Positions 45,411-57,400 of a DNA stretch of 64,000 bases are shown piece by piece; position 1 is the stretch's first letter, and each line of letters begins with the position of its first letter. Position numbers and translations under genes: made by a program. Source of the DNA: Neocallimastix lanati (nom. inval.) (Eukaryota; Neocallimastigomycota; Neocallimastigomycetes; Neocallimastigales; Neocallimastigaceae); NCBI GenBank assembly GCA_016946835.1, contig JACVTC010000056.1, forward strand, positions 998,001 to 1,062,000. The letters are read 5' to 3'. The notes below the pieces were generated by a model that was not told the DNA's origin, did no database searches, and was given only the letters and a program-made list of their open reading frames with translations.

Positions 45411-46040
45411 ATATAAACAATAAAAATATGTATGGTATGGTTGAATATACTAATTATAATTTTATCTTAATAGAATTACTCTCTTGGGAAAAATTGGCCT
45501 TTTCACTTAATAGATTTACACCATATGAAATTATGGAACTATGCAGTGACAGGTTCAGTTGTTGATTTAAAATTGTAAAAATTTACAACCGAAATAATTA
45601 TAAAATATATATATTTTTGTTGAGATTGAAAAAAAAAAAATTATTAAATATTTTTCTAATATAATATTAAAAAAGAGTTAAAAAAAATACAATTTTGATT
45701 TTAAGAAGCAATATTCACATTTTTATGACACTACGTCCAAGGATATGAAATTTTATCAAAATTGGAATAGTATAAATTCATTATTTGTTATTTGGATTGG
45801 TCATAATGATCTTAAATGTCTCTATAGAAAAAAAACAACCTTTGAGATTGACAAAATTACTACAGAATTATTTAATTTGATTGAAAAAATATATGAGGTT
45901 GGAGCAAGAAATTTCTTAATATTGGAAATTCAACCACAGCACATAAATCCATTAAAACAATCGAAAAAGGAAGATATTTTAATGTATAATAATAATATAT
46001 ATATAATTATATATTATTATATTATATTATATATATAATA
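45300..46040 (+). pseudogene. Third SGNH/GDSL hydrolase, intron-containing and decayed
   Basis: Begins with DSHSSIGTNITDMSYSGN (block I region; the Gly of GDS reads as Ser). A GT-AG intron at 45368-45473 contains 40 A just after its donor and a TACTAAT-type branch point at about 45448. Splicing it gives SGN|NYSLGKNWPFHL...HHMKLWNYAV, which matches the gene at 21889 (GGKNWPLYL, KLWNYA). A further gap (about 45575-45700) cannot be spliced in frame, and then KKQYSHFYDTTSKDMKFY, LFVIWIGHNDL (block III) and EKIYEVGARNFLILE follow before the frame dissolves at 46030. Block V is missing, so it is inactive. Confidence 0.7.
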
Positions 46041-46068
46041 TAATAAATAATAAATAATCTTCCATCTT

Positions 46069-46111
46069 ATTTTGTGTAACTTATATATATAATATATAAG
46101 TTACACAAAAT
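46069..46111. repeat. Near-perfect palindrome of 43 bp
   Basis: The arms ATTTTGTGTAACTTATATA and its reverse complement meet with almost no loop, so this can form a strong stem-loop or cruciform. Confidence 0.85.
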
Positions 46112-47900
46112 ATTTAAAATGATAAATTTATACAATTTTAATATATTAATAAATAATAAATAATAAATTATAAATGAATAGATAATAAATAATACATAAT
46201 AATAGAAAGAGTATTTATTAATTAATAATAAATAATAAATAATAAATAATTAAATAATAAATAAATATATAGAAAATATCTGTTATATTATAATAAATAA
46301 TTAAATTTTTAAATAATTTTTATTTAGTTTCAAAATGGAAAAAAAAAAAATTTTTATTATATTTTATTTTTTATTTTTTTTACTTTTTTATTTTTTATTA
46401 AAATATACAAAAAAATTAAATTTTGGTGAAAAAAAATTTCATTTTATAATTAAAAAAATTTTTGTCACCAAAATCTTATAATGAAAAAAAACTTTATTTG
46501 ATAAATATAAAAAAAATTTTTTTTTTAATAAAAATTAAAAAAAAAAATTTCAATTTTGAAAAACCAAAAAAAAAAATAAAATAAAAAAAAAATATTAAAA
46601 AATATAAAAAAAAAAATTTGATAATAAAATAATAAAAAATTATAAAAAATTGAATAATAGTTTAATTTATTTCATTTTTTGTTAATTATTTACAGATTTA
46701 ATTATTTTCTATATTTTTTTTTTAAATATTTTTATATTAAACTTTCTTTATTATTTTCAATTTAACTGTTATTATTATATATATTGATATTGTTTTTAAT
46801 AATAAATTTTTTTTCTTTTCTATTTCTATTTTAATTTATTATATTCTATTTTTTTATGATATTTTTTGTCATTTTATTTTTTATTATAAAAATATTATAA
46901 TATATATATATCAAAATATTAATTACTTAAATTTTTTTATTATAATTAATTGCATATATTATTATTTTTTGTTTTCATTATTAATTTTTTTTTTTTTTAC
47001 TTTTATTATTTTATCTAAAATTGTTTTTTTTATTTTAAAAATTTTTTTTATATTATTCAATTTTTAACTTTTTAATTCTATATTTTTTTTTCTATTTTAA
47101 GTTTTATTTTTTTAATAAATTTATTTTTTTGTTTTATTATGTATGTTTATCAATAGCTTATATACTTTAAATCCTTTTATTTTTCTTAATGACATATAGT
47201 TGATTAAAAGAAAAGTTTTTTACTTATTGAGCTTTTTTTTTTATTTTTTTTTGTCTTTTTTTATAATATTCTAAAAAAATGAATTAAAATAAAATAATAA
47301 GGATATGTTAAAATTCATTTGATATATCTGATTTTTAATATATATTTTGAAATGTTATTTTTTGGTTTCAAAAGAATAAGTCTCCACTCCATCAATGAAA
47401 TGAAAAATATAAAAATAATTACGAAACATATATAATGTATTTAAATATTATAAATTAACATTAATTAGAAATGTTGAAATAGTAATAACAAAAAATAATG
47501 AATAATAAATTAAACAAAGAGGTTAAAAAATTATTTTTTATTTATTTATACTATAAAGTAATTAGCTTTAACCATTCCTATAATGATTACTTTTTATGTA
47601 TATATATTCATAAATTATATCTATTTCGACTGTGATAATTTTTTTTTTTAGTTAAACTATCAATTAATTCAATTACTTTTTTTTTTTTGTAATTTTTTAT
47701 TTTCTTTTCTTTTTTTTTTTTTTTTTTTTATTTTAATATTTTTGTAATTTTGATAATTAAAATAAATAAAAATTTTTTTATTAATATATTTTTTTTTTTA
47801 ATTTTATTTGTAAGTGAAGAAAAAAGGTTGGCGTATCTTTAGATAGAGAAATAGGCATATCTTATCCTTTTAATTTTTTTCATAGGTATAGCTAACTAGC
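46112..47900. other. Low-complexity A/T tracts
   Basis: Long runs of A and T with (AATA)n-like arrays. No coding or RNA signature seen. Confidence 0.6.
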
Positions 47901-49150
47901 TATCAATAGAATATTTATAATTTACAAATATTATTTTTTTTTTTGATAAATTTTTAAGATTAATATATTTTTATTTCTCCCTTTTTTTTTTTTTTAATTA
48001 TATTTTTAATTTATTAAGTTATTTTTTTTACTTTTTCTTTACAATCATGTTTACGTGAGTAGGATTGCTCATTCTGCCTCTTTCATTTACCACTGAGCGA
48101 ATCAAATTATTGTTGTTGAATATCATCTTCATCATCATCCAAATGATGTACCAGAGAATCATCAAAATTAATCTTCAACGTTTTTTTTTTTTTAATATTT
48201 TTATATGGCTTTTTCTTTATTTACATAGGATATTAATGTTGAAAAGGTGAACATTATTCCTTTTTCTATTTTCTATAATTACTAGGGGATTAACTCTATT
48301 GTGCTTAAGTTTTCATTATCGTTAAAACTAATTAATTTTTTTTTCTTGTGTATATGTGTTATTTAGTATACATAGATGTCAATTTTAAAAATGGAACTTC
48401 CTCTTCTTCCCTCTTTCATTTTTTTTTTTGAAGTAAAAAAAATTTTAAAAATCATAAAAATGATGGATGATGTTTTTTTTAAGTGATGAATTAAAATTTG
48501 TTTGTCATTTCTTTTTTTTTTTTAAAAAAAAAAAGAAAAAAATTATAAAGAAACAATTTTTTTTATATATATATAAAGATCATCAAAAAATAAAAATGTA
48601 ATAAAAACATTAAAACTTTATATAGCAAATTCCAATACAAACATTTAAATTAGATAACGCCACACTCCACTACTCCTAAAGGACTACAAATCAAAAAAAA
48701 AAAAAAAAAACATTACCACTGTCAATAAAATAATTACATCTTTATGAAAAAAATTCAAGATAGACACAACCTATGGTATAAATATTTAATTCTTTTTTTT
48801 TTTTTTTGTCATTAAAATGAACTAAAAGTATGAAACACTTAATATACCATTAAAATGATCAATAGGTGTTCAATTGAAAATTAAATACAAAACCTCATCC
48901 CCCCCTAAAAAAAAAAAGTGGACATAAATTGTATCACATATACAATCTTTATTCACATGGGTTTAGTGGGAAACCAATATCTTTTATGGTAATAATTATT
49001 TCCTCCAGGTAAAGTAAGGTATTCTACATTAAAAACAAAAAAATAAGAGAAAAGTATTCTGAATTTTACGACGGGTTCCACTATATCAAAAAAAAAAAGG
49101 TAAATACAATATGATAATATAGGTATGTTCAAAGAATTTATCAACATAAA
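47901..49150 (-). other. Possible intron-dense gene or relic on the minus strand
   Basis: Exon-like pieces with plausible splice sites occur in series. Reading on minus: a piece after a TTAATGTAG acceptor (about 49030-48960) with YLTLPGGNNYYHKRYWFPTKP before a GTGAAT donor; GDEVLYLIFN (about 48900); PLGVVECGVI (about 48680); FNDNENLSTIELIP (about 48325-48280); and an acidic C-terminal piece NFDDSLVHHLDDDEDDIQQQ before a stop (about 48165-48107). I could not join them into one frame and do not recognise the protein. Chance or decay remains possible. Confidence 0.25.
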
Positions 49151-49284
49151 GAATTTAAGAAAAGTAAATTGTATTAATATTTACAAGATAAAATAATAAA
49201 AAGATAAAGTACAAATAAAAATTAAGAAAAATCATTTAATTTTGATGACATATAAAATTTATATGGTTAAACTGAATGATTGGA

Positions 49285-49425
49285 GCCAGTTAATGAAGAA
49301 ATACATAATATAGAATCATTAATTGTCTTTCGATCAGTTGAAAATATCCCTGATGGTTATAACGTCACTGTTTCAAGATGTGTAATCAAATTTAAAATAA
49401 ATTCAAAAGATGAAATTATTAAATA
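49285..49425 (+). pseudogene. Copia RT fragment
   Basis: Reads VNEEIHNIESLIVFRSVENI, then PDGYNVTVSRCVIKFKINSK and DEIIK before a stop. It aligns by eye with the RT start of copia elements A and B in this window (MKSLEVFKTVKNISEGANLI, SCRLIFKYKKNAEGKIVKRK). Isolated fragment. Confidence 0.6.
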
Positions 49426-51400
49426 AATGAATGAATATATAATATATAAAAAATAATAAATAAATAAATATAAATAAATAAAATAATATAGTATTTGATT
49501 AATATTATATATAATATATAATAAATCAAAAAAAGCAAGATCTTTCAATAATAAATAGTAAAAGTAAATAATAAATTTTTTTTATGACGATTTATAATTT
49601 TTTTTATAAATTTATTTAATTAAAAAAGGAAAATTAAAATAACTAACTTTTTAAGTAGAAAAGAAAAGTTGAGTTAATAAAATTTTTTGTAGTTCATATT
49701 TTTTTAATGAATTTTTTAATACACCTTTTCATTTATTCTTTTTAGAGTTGTTAACATTATGATTTGATAAATACTCTAACCCAAAGTCTTATGAAAATTA
49801 AAAAAATACTATTTCATAAAATTGAACAATGATTTTCCTTTTTTTTAATGTTAATTTAAATTCTCCAAATTTTTTATCTCTTTAAATTTAAAAAAAAAAA
49901 TCATAGTACTAGGACGGAGTTTCTATTTATTATTCCTAATCTTTTCATACCAGGAAGGAGGAGGGAATAGGAATTGAAATAAAAAAAAATTTCCGAAATA
50001 TAAATTTTCAAAATATGATGCCATCGTCCCTAACGCATAAGGAAAAAAGAAGGAGATTTTTATTTTTTATGGGAATTTTTTTGATTTTTTTTATTGTATA
50101 ATTAAATAATAAATCTATTAAGTCAATTATTATTATAATTTTTATTTTATATTTTTTGATATTAGTCAAAATAGTCAAAAACGAAATAAACCTAAAAAAA
50201 TAAAGTAAAAAAAAAATAATAAACCTTTATAATTATATTTATTTCAAAAAAAAAAAATACAGTCTTTTAGTAAACTTGAGAAAGCATTTCCAACCTAAAA
50301 ACGTTAAAGATTAATAAAATGTTGGGTTGGAAATATTTCTGGTATGAAAAATAATTTAAAAAAAAAAAAAAATAAATCATTAAAAATTTAATTATAAGTA
50401 CTTCTATGAAAAAATTCGTTTTTATTATTAATTAATTTTTATTTCTGGTATGAAGCAAATAAAATAAAAAAAAAAAGAGATATATTTATTATTTTATAAT
50501 TATATATTAATAGTATTTTATTCTATATTTCTTTTTGATTTAAAGTTTAATAAAAAATTTTAAAATTAGTAAGATTTAAAATAAAAATGAATTAAAAAAG
50601 AATAGATATTTAATTGAAATGAATAATTGTGGACGAATAATAAAATTATGAATAATCATAAATAGTATTACATAATGTGTAGATTAAAAATAACAATAAT
50701 TAAGAAAAATAATAATATAAATGAATAAACAAATATAATATAAATAAATTTAATAAATAATATAAATGAATAACAATATAATTTTAATAAAATTATTAGA
50801 TAAATGAACAAATAAATAGGAATTTAATAAATATATTAAAAAATAAAATGAATAAATAAATAAAAATATGATAAAATTAAAATTATAATTTAAAAAAAAA
50901 TTCATATATAGATATATATAAATAATAATAAAAATAATAAATTTAATAAATAATTTAAATGAATAAATAATTATAATTTTGATAAATTTTAAAAATTTAT
51001 AAATGAAATAGTTATAAATATATAAATGTATGAAAAAAAAGAATTTTAATAAATATATTAAATTATATTGATGAACTAATAAAAAATAATTTAATAAATT
51101 TAAATAAAAAAATCAAAAAATAAAATCAATGAATATATTAATATAATTTTAATAAACACAACATATAATTTAAATGTATAAGTAAATAAAAATTAAATAA
51201 ATAAATTTAATATACAATATAAATGAATAAACAAATAGATATTTAAATAAATATAATAAATAAAAATAAATAAATAAAAATTATTTAAATAAAAGATTAG
51301 ATATTAAAAAAAATTGAAATATTTTTATTAAATAATTATTTATAAAGTATTATTATTAATCATTATATTTATTTTGTACTATATATATATATATAAATAG
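49426..51400. other. Low-complexity AT region, promoter side of the scaffoldin-like gene
   Basis: (AATA)n and poly-A tracts. The first exon of the scaffoldin-like gene, carrying its ATG, must lie in this interval, but I cannot place it. Confidence 0.4.
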
Positions 51401-54400
51401 TTTATATTTCATACTATTACTATATCAATTGCAAGATGTTTTAGCTGGTAAATAATTGACTTTTTTTAAAATAAATATATTATAAAAATTTATTAATATG
51501 AGTTTTTTTCAACTTATCTATTTAAAAAAATTATATATATATATAATTTAAATCTTCATTAAAAATATACTATACAATATGTATAAAATTAATATAGAAT
51601 TAGAACAATGTAGTAGTAATATAAATCTCACTAATTGGACGTCTGAAACCGATGAGTCAAGTGATACTATTTATACTCTTACAAATTGTATTTCTGGTGA
51701 TTTTATATATAGAATAACTGATGAGAACACATGCCATTCAAAATTAACTTCGGGTGTTCATGTATTTGTTCCAGTTAAATTTAAAATAAGTGGAGAAGTA
51801 AAAATTAAAAATATAGAAATAGATCCAACAAGTGATAATACAATTAATCATGAAGAAGTTTTAAGTGGTAGTATATATATTTGCTCAACTTTGGGATGTA
51901 CTGAAACTACTGGTTATATTAAGATTAAAGCAGTTTATATATTAACAACAGAAGAACCAACTGATTGGGAAAATGAATATAAAAATAAGTATTACACGGC
52001 TGGTGTAGGAAAAAAGCAATTTATACAAAATGATACATTTGATTCTGATAATTGGACGAAAGGTTTTATTTATAGAAAAGAGGAAGAAGTATTTTATTCG
52101 GTAAATAAAGACGGCAGTATTTCCAAAATAGATAAAGATACTAATGAGTTATGTCATAAGAACTCAATAGGTAAACTTGATTCAAATGGGAGTGTATGTT
52201 TAGGAATGAATCCTTCTGGATCATCAGTAAGTCTTGCATTTGCATCTGGAAATGATTTAGAATATATTCTAACTAATCCATCATCTGATTCGATATTTTC
52301 TATTTCATCAGAAAATGATGGTATTATATTGAAACAAACTCCTAATGTAATATATCATGATATTTCCCAAAGTGGTAAATTAAATTTTATTATTATTATT
52401 TTTTTTAAACTAATAATATTAAAAAACTTTTTAAAAGATTTTTTGTTAATTATAAAATGTTTTTCATTACCAATATATAAATTTATTTATTAGTTTTTTA
52501 ATTTAATTATTATTTATATTATACTATATTTTTTTTTAATATTCTCTCTTAACTAATAAATTATTTTTTTATTTAAAAATATATATATATATAGTTGAAA
52601 ATACAGTAATAATAGATACAGACACTAAAAAAAAAGCTACTCCATTAATTGATATTAATTTAAATAATTCTGAACTAAGTAATTATTATATTTATAAATG
52701 TGAAGGTGGCTACTGTAAAAAAGTAACTGGACATAATGTTGTTAATGTCATTACTATGGAAAGAATTGATCTTGCCCTTACCACAACAAACTCTATTGAT
52801 ACAATAATAAAATATTTAGTAATACTGAATTGTGATAGTAATTCTTGTAAAAGAACTTTTGGTTATTTCAAGATAAATGGTGATAATTATTATTCTATTC
52901 CATATACAGGATTTAAAGACAATGATAAATATCAATTAATAAGTAATTGTGTAGCAAATATCGGTGGACTCATGACTGGAGAAAAATTTTGTCAAGGACT
53001 TAATGAAATTGATCAAGCAATGACAGATGGACAATCATATATCATATCAGCGAATTCTCAAACTATATTTTCTGATGAAATAGAAGGAAAAAGTTTAGTG
53101 ATTTCAGCAACGTCCAATACTCTTATCTATAATGGTCTCAGTGCAAATGAGGGAATACAACTATTTGGAAGTGGTGTATTGATTTCAACTGCAGAAACAA
53201 TTAATACTAAAGACGAAGAAAAATTAGTACTTTATTACTGTAATACAAATGGTATTTGTCATTCCTTAAAAGGCTATATAAAAGATAGTCAAAATAATTA
53301 TTATAAAGTTGAAGGAAATGAATCAGAAAAAATCGATGTTGACGATAATGATTATGCATATAAGGAATGTACCAAAGAAACTGCGGGTAATTTAATTTCA
53401 GACAAGAAGTTATGTCTAGGAAATGAGAGTGTTGATTTTATAAATGAAGATACTAAAATAGAATATTATATTTATAATAAAGATGACCAATATTTATTTG
53501 TTAGAGGAGTAAAGAATATGTTTACAATAGAAGAATTTAATGGTTCAGGTAAGCCAGAATAAATAAGTAAATAATATATGTAAAAAATGAAAAATCATAA
53601 TTTTTAAAATAGAGCAATTAATAAATTCTATTAAAATATGAAAATAAAAATTAGAAAGGAAACGTATTTGTAGTAAAAAATAATTAAAATAAATGAAAGA
53701 AAGAATTTTGAATATATAAATAATATTATATTATATATTTTTACAAAAAAATAAAAAGAAAAGTAAAATATAAAAAAAAATTGAAATTAGTTATATATAT
53801 AAATATAAAGTTATATATAATATAGTGAGTAAAAAAGTCAGAACGAAAGTGAATTTAATAAATTTTTAAAATTAGATATAAAAATTAGAAAAAGAAAGAA
53901 AAGAGTTGAATAAAAAAATTATAATATTATATAGAATTAAAATAAGGAAAAAAGCGAAAAAAAGAAAAAATTGATTAAAAAAAATTAAATAATTATTATT
54001 ATATTAAAAATAGTAAATTTGAATATACAAATATATACATATATAATATACTTATAATAATATCATTTTTATTTTTAGAATTTTTTTTAGTAAAAATTAA
54101 TAATATTAATTATTCTTTTGTACTTCTTAAATATTATATCTAATTTCAATAGTTCATCTTGAAAAATTTAATGCTATCAATACAGAAGATGTAGCAAGAA
54201 TAGCTATAGAAAATAAAAATGCTAATGATTTAGCAAGCATCATTACAAATTTAACACTTTTCAATTGTGATACCGAAAAAGGAATTTGTAGACAAACCTA
54301 TGGTTATATTAAATCAACGGATTCCAAGTACTTTTCATTTGATGTAGATGAATCAAATGCTAATACAGAAGTTGTTTTCACTTCATCAAAATGTAGTGAC

Positions 54401-57400
54401 TCTTCTGATATAGGAACATTGCAATCCAATGGATATTTATGTCTTATTAATAATTCCAGTGATCCTAAAACAGATAGTATGACTAATAGTAGTAAATATG
54501 TTATAAGTGTCAGTGCCAATAACATTTTTTCAGCTTCTGCTGGAAATATTGTTATTAGTGCAACCAATTATGCCTTTTACTATGATAATCTCTATGATGT
54601 AAGCGATGGCAAAAATGTAGTACTCACTGATGCGGATACAAAAATTACAGAAATTACAGAAATTACTGATGTAACCAAATTGAAGGCTTATCTTTGTAAT
54701 ACTTTTGGTATATGTTCTCAAGTTGATGGTTTTATTGAAAAAAATAACAAATACTATGAGATAGGTAATACTGGTACAAATGAAATTGATTCAGGAGATT
54801 TGAAAGAATCCTGTTCAACTAATATTAATAGTTTACTTAAAAGTGGAAAGCTTTGTATTACTGAATCTAATAATGATGTCATTAATTTTATAAAAGATGA
54901 CACTATTAATTATTATATGACTTATGATGGAACAAATTATAAATTAGTAATTGCTAAAAAGAATTTATTTATAGTAGCCCCCACTAGTAGTAATATATTT
55001 TAATATTTTATTTTTTATTTTAATTAGAGCTTATTAATTATTTTAAATAGAATTTTTTTTCTTTGAATTAATATACATTTTATTCATAATAATTATAGTT
55101 GATAATCTATATATTATTTTTTCTTAATTATTATTAATTACTTGATAATAAATTAAACCAAATCCTAGATATATTATAAATAATTTTATATTCTATCTAA
55201 TCTTTTCTTTTTGTTAATTATAATATATTTTAATAATAATATATAAGGCACCGGTGGATCACTCAATTTAATTAATTTATATGAAGCTGTAATAACGGAT
55301 TTAACATCTGATACAATAACATCAGATGATATTTCATATTTAGTCCTTTTTAATTGTGATACCAACAATAAAATATGTAAAAGAACATATGGTTATGTTA
55401 AAGATAATTCTAATAAATACTATGAAATTCATTCTAGTGGTGTTAATGGTAAAGTTGAAAGTGTAACTTCATGTATAGAAACTGATGTTGGAAAGTTAGA
55501 CATATCATCAGGAAATCTTTGTCTTAAAGACTCTAATTCAATTGGAACATTAACAGATTCAGAATCATATGTTATGTCCAATGGTAGTGGATCTGTATTT
55601 TCCCAAGAGCAAGATATAAATATCTATATTTCTTCCACAGCTAATGCTTTTTATCATGATAAATTTGTAGATGGTAAGTTTATATATTATTTAATGTCCT
55701 TTTTTTTTAAAAAAAAAAAAAAACTTTTTGCTCTACATATTTCTTACTTTTTCATTTTTGAAAGTAATTTAATAATAAAATTATAGTATTAAATTAAAAA
55801 AGAATTATTGAAAACAAATTATAAAAAAGTATTTTTAAAAAAAAGAGTTAGATAAAAAATAAAATTAAAGCTAAAATCAATGTTATAAAAAGATTTTATA
55901 AAATAAAAGAAGGAAATTAAGAGATTTAATTATAAAAATATTAATAATTAAAGAAATAGTATATGGAATTATTTGAAATAGAATTAAAAAAAATAAGAAA
56001 AAAATGAAATTAAAAAAATAAAGCTAAAGAAAAAAAAGAATTAGTAATGATAATAATAAAAAATAGACATAAAAAAAAAAGAACTAGTATTAATAATAAT
56101 AAAAAATAGACTTAAAAAAAAAAAAAAACAATTAAAAAAAATTAATATGAAAAACAATCATATAAAATAATTAAGTAAATAGAAACAAATAATAGATAAA
56201 AATAGTTAGAAAACAATTTTAAAAAAAAAAAAGAGTAGAACTAAAGAAAAAAGAAATAGTAAAATAAATAAAATAAAAAAAATTTAAAGGAATTAAAAGA
56301 TAGAATTAAGGAAATAAGGACTAAACAAAATAATTAAAAATAAAGATATAAAGGACATAAAAAATTTAAAAATATTAAAAATTATTAAAAAAAATTATGT
56401 CCATAATAAAAATGAGAAAAATGATTAATTCCATTTTTGTTTTTGAAAAATTTTTAATTAGTTATTTTTAATTAATATTAGATATAATAAATAAGAAATT
56501 AGTTCCTTTTTTTTTTTCATCAATTTCTTTATTGTTTAATCTATTATTTTTTAATAGTAATTTATTTGAATTTTTGTTTAATAAATAATTTAAAAAGTTT
56601 TAAAAGAAATTATAATAATATTTTTATTTTAATTTTTTATAATATATATTTTTTTCCGAGTAGTTTCAACAGATGGTGGTGTAAAATTATTCCAATCTAA
56701 TAAATTAATTAGCCCCAATTCCATTAGTAGTAATGAAGTGTTATCCTTGTACATCTGTAATACAGAAGGTATATGCTTTTCAGCTGATGGTTATGCAAAA
56801 AAAGATAATGATTATTATAATATTGGAATTAATGGCTATGATAAAATGGATGACAGTCATTTTGTTGATGAATGTTCACAATCGAGTATTGGTAAATTAA
56901 ATTCGAATCAAAAATTTTGTACTGGAGGTACAGATAGTGAAAATTACCCAGATGAAGTAAAAAATTACATTATTTATGAAGTTGACACTAAACCTATATT
57001 AGTGAAAACTGCATCAGGACTGATCGCAAAAGTAGAAATAACAGGTAAATGAGATGTAATATTAATAAAACATTTATTTATTTCAAAATTTATAAATACA
57101 AGAAAAAATTAATTTTTAACAATTATTTTTCTTTTTAAGAACACTTTTATTTTTATAATTAGTTATTTTTTTATATTTCATTAAAATTTTATTTTCACTA
57201 TATTTTATTTTAGTTATTTCAGATATTTTAAATATTTTAAATATATTACATTTTATAAATTATTATTTTTATATTTTATTTTTTAATTTTCTAAAAAGTC
57301 CTTTTTAATATTTAATATTTTGTAATTACAATTCCAATCACATTAATTAATTTAATTATATATCATTAATTTATTTTTAAATGTTATTTAGAGCACCCTT

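Noticed and set aside
49357-49548. 63-codon minus-strand frame
   Set aside because: Tyr/Ile-rich translation of (AATA)n repeats; low complexity only.
54304-54721. Minus-strand frames opposite the scaffoldin-like exon 54153-54989
   Set aside because: Shadows of a confirmed coding exon; the same applies at 55186-55368, 57573-57812, 61933-62127 and 63451-63708.
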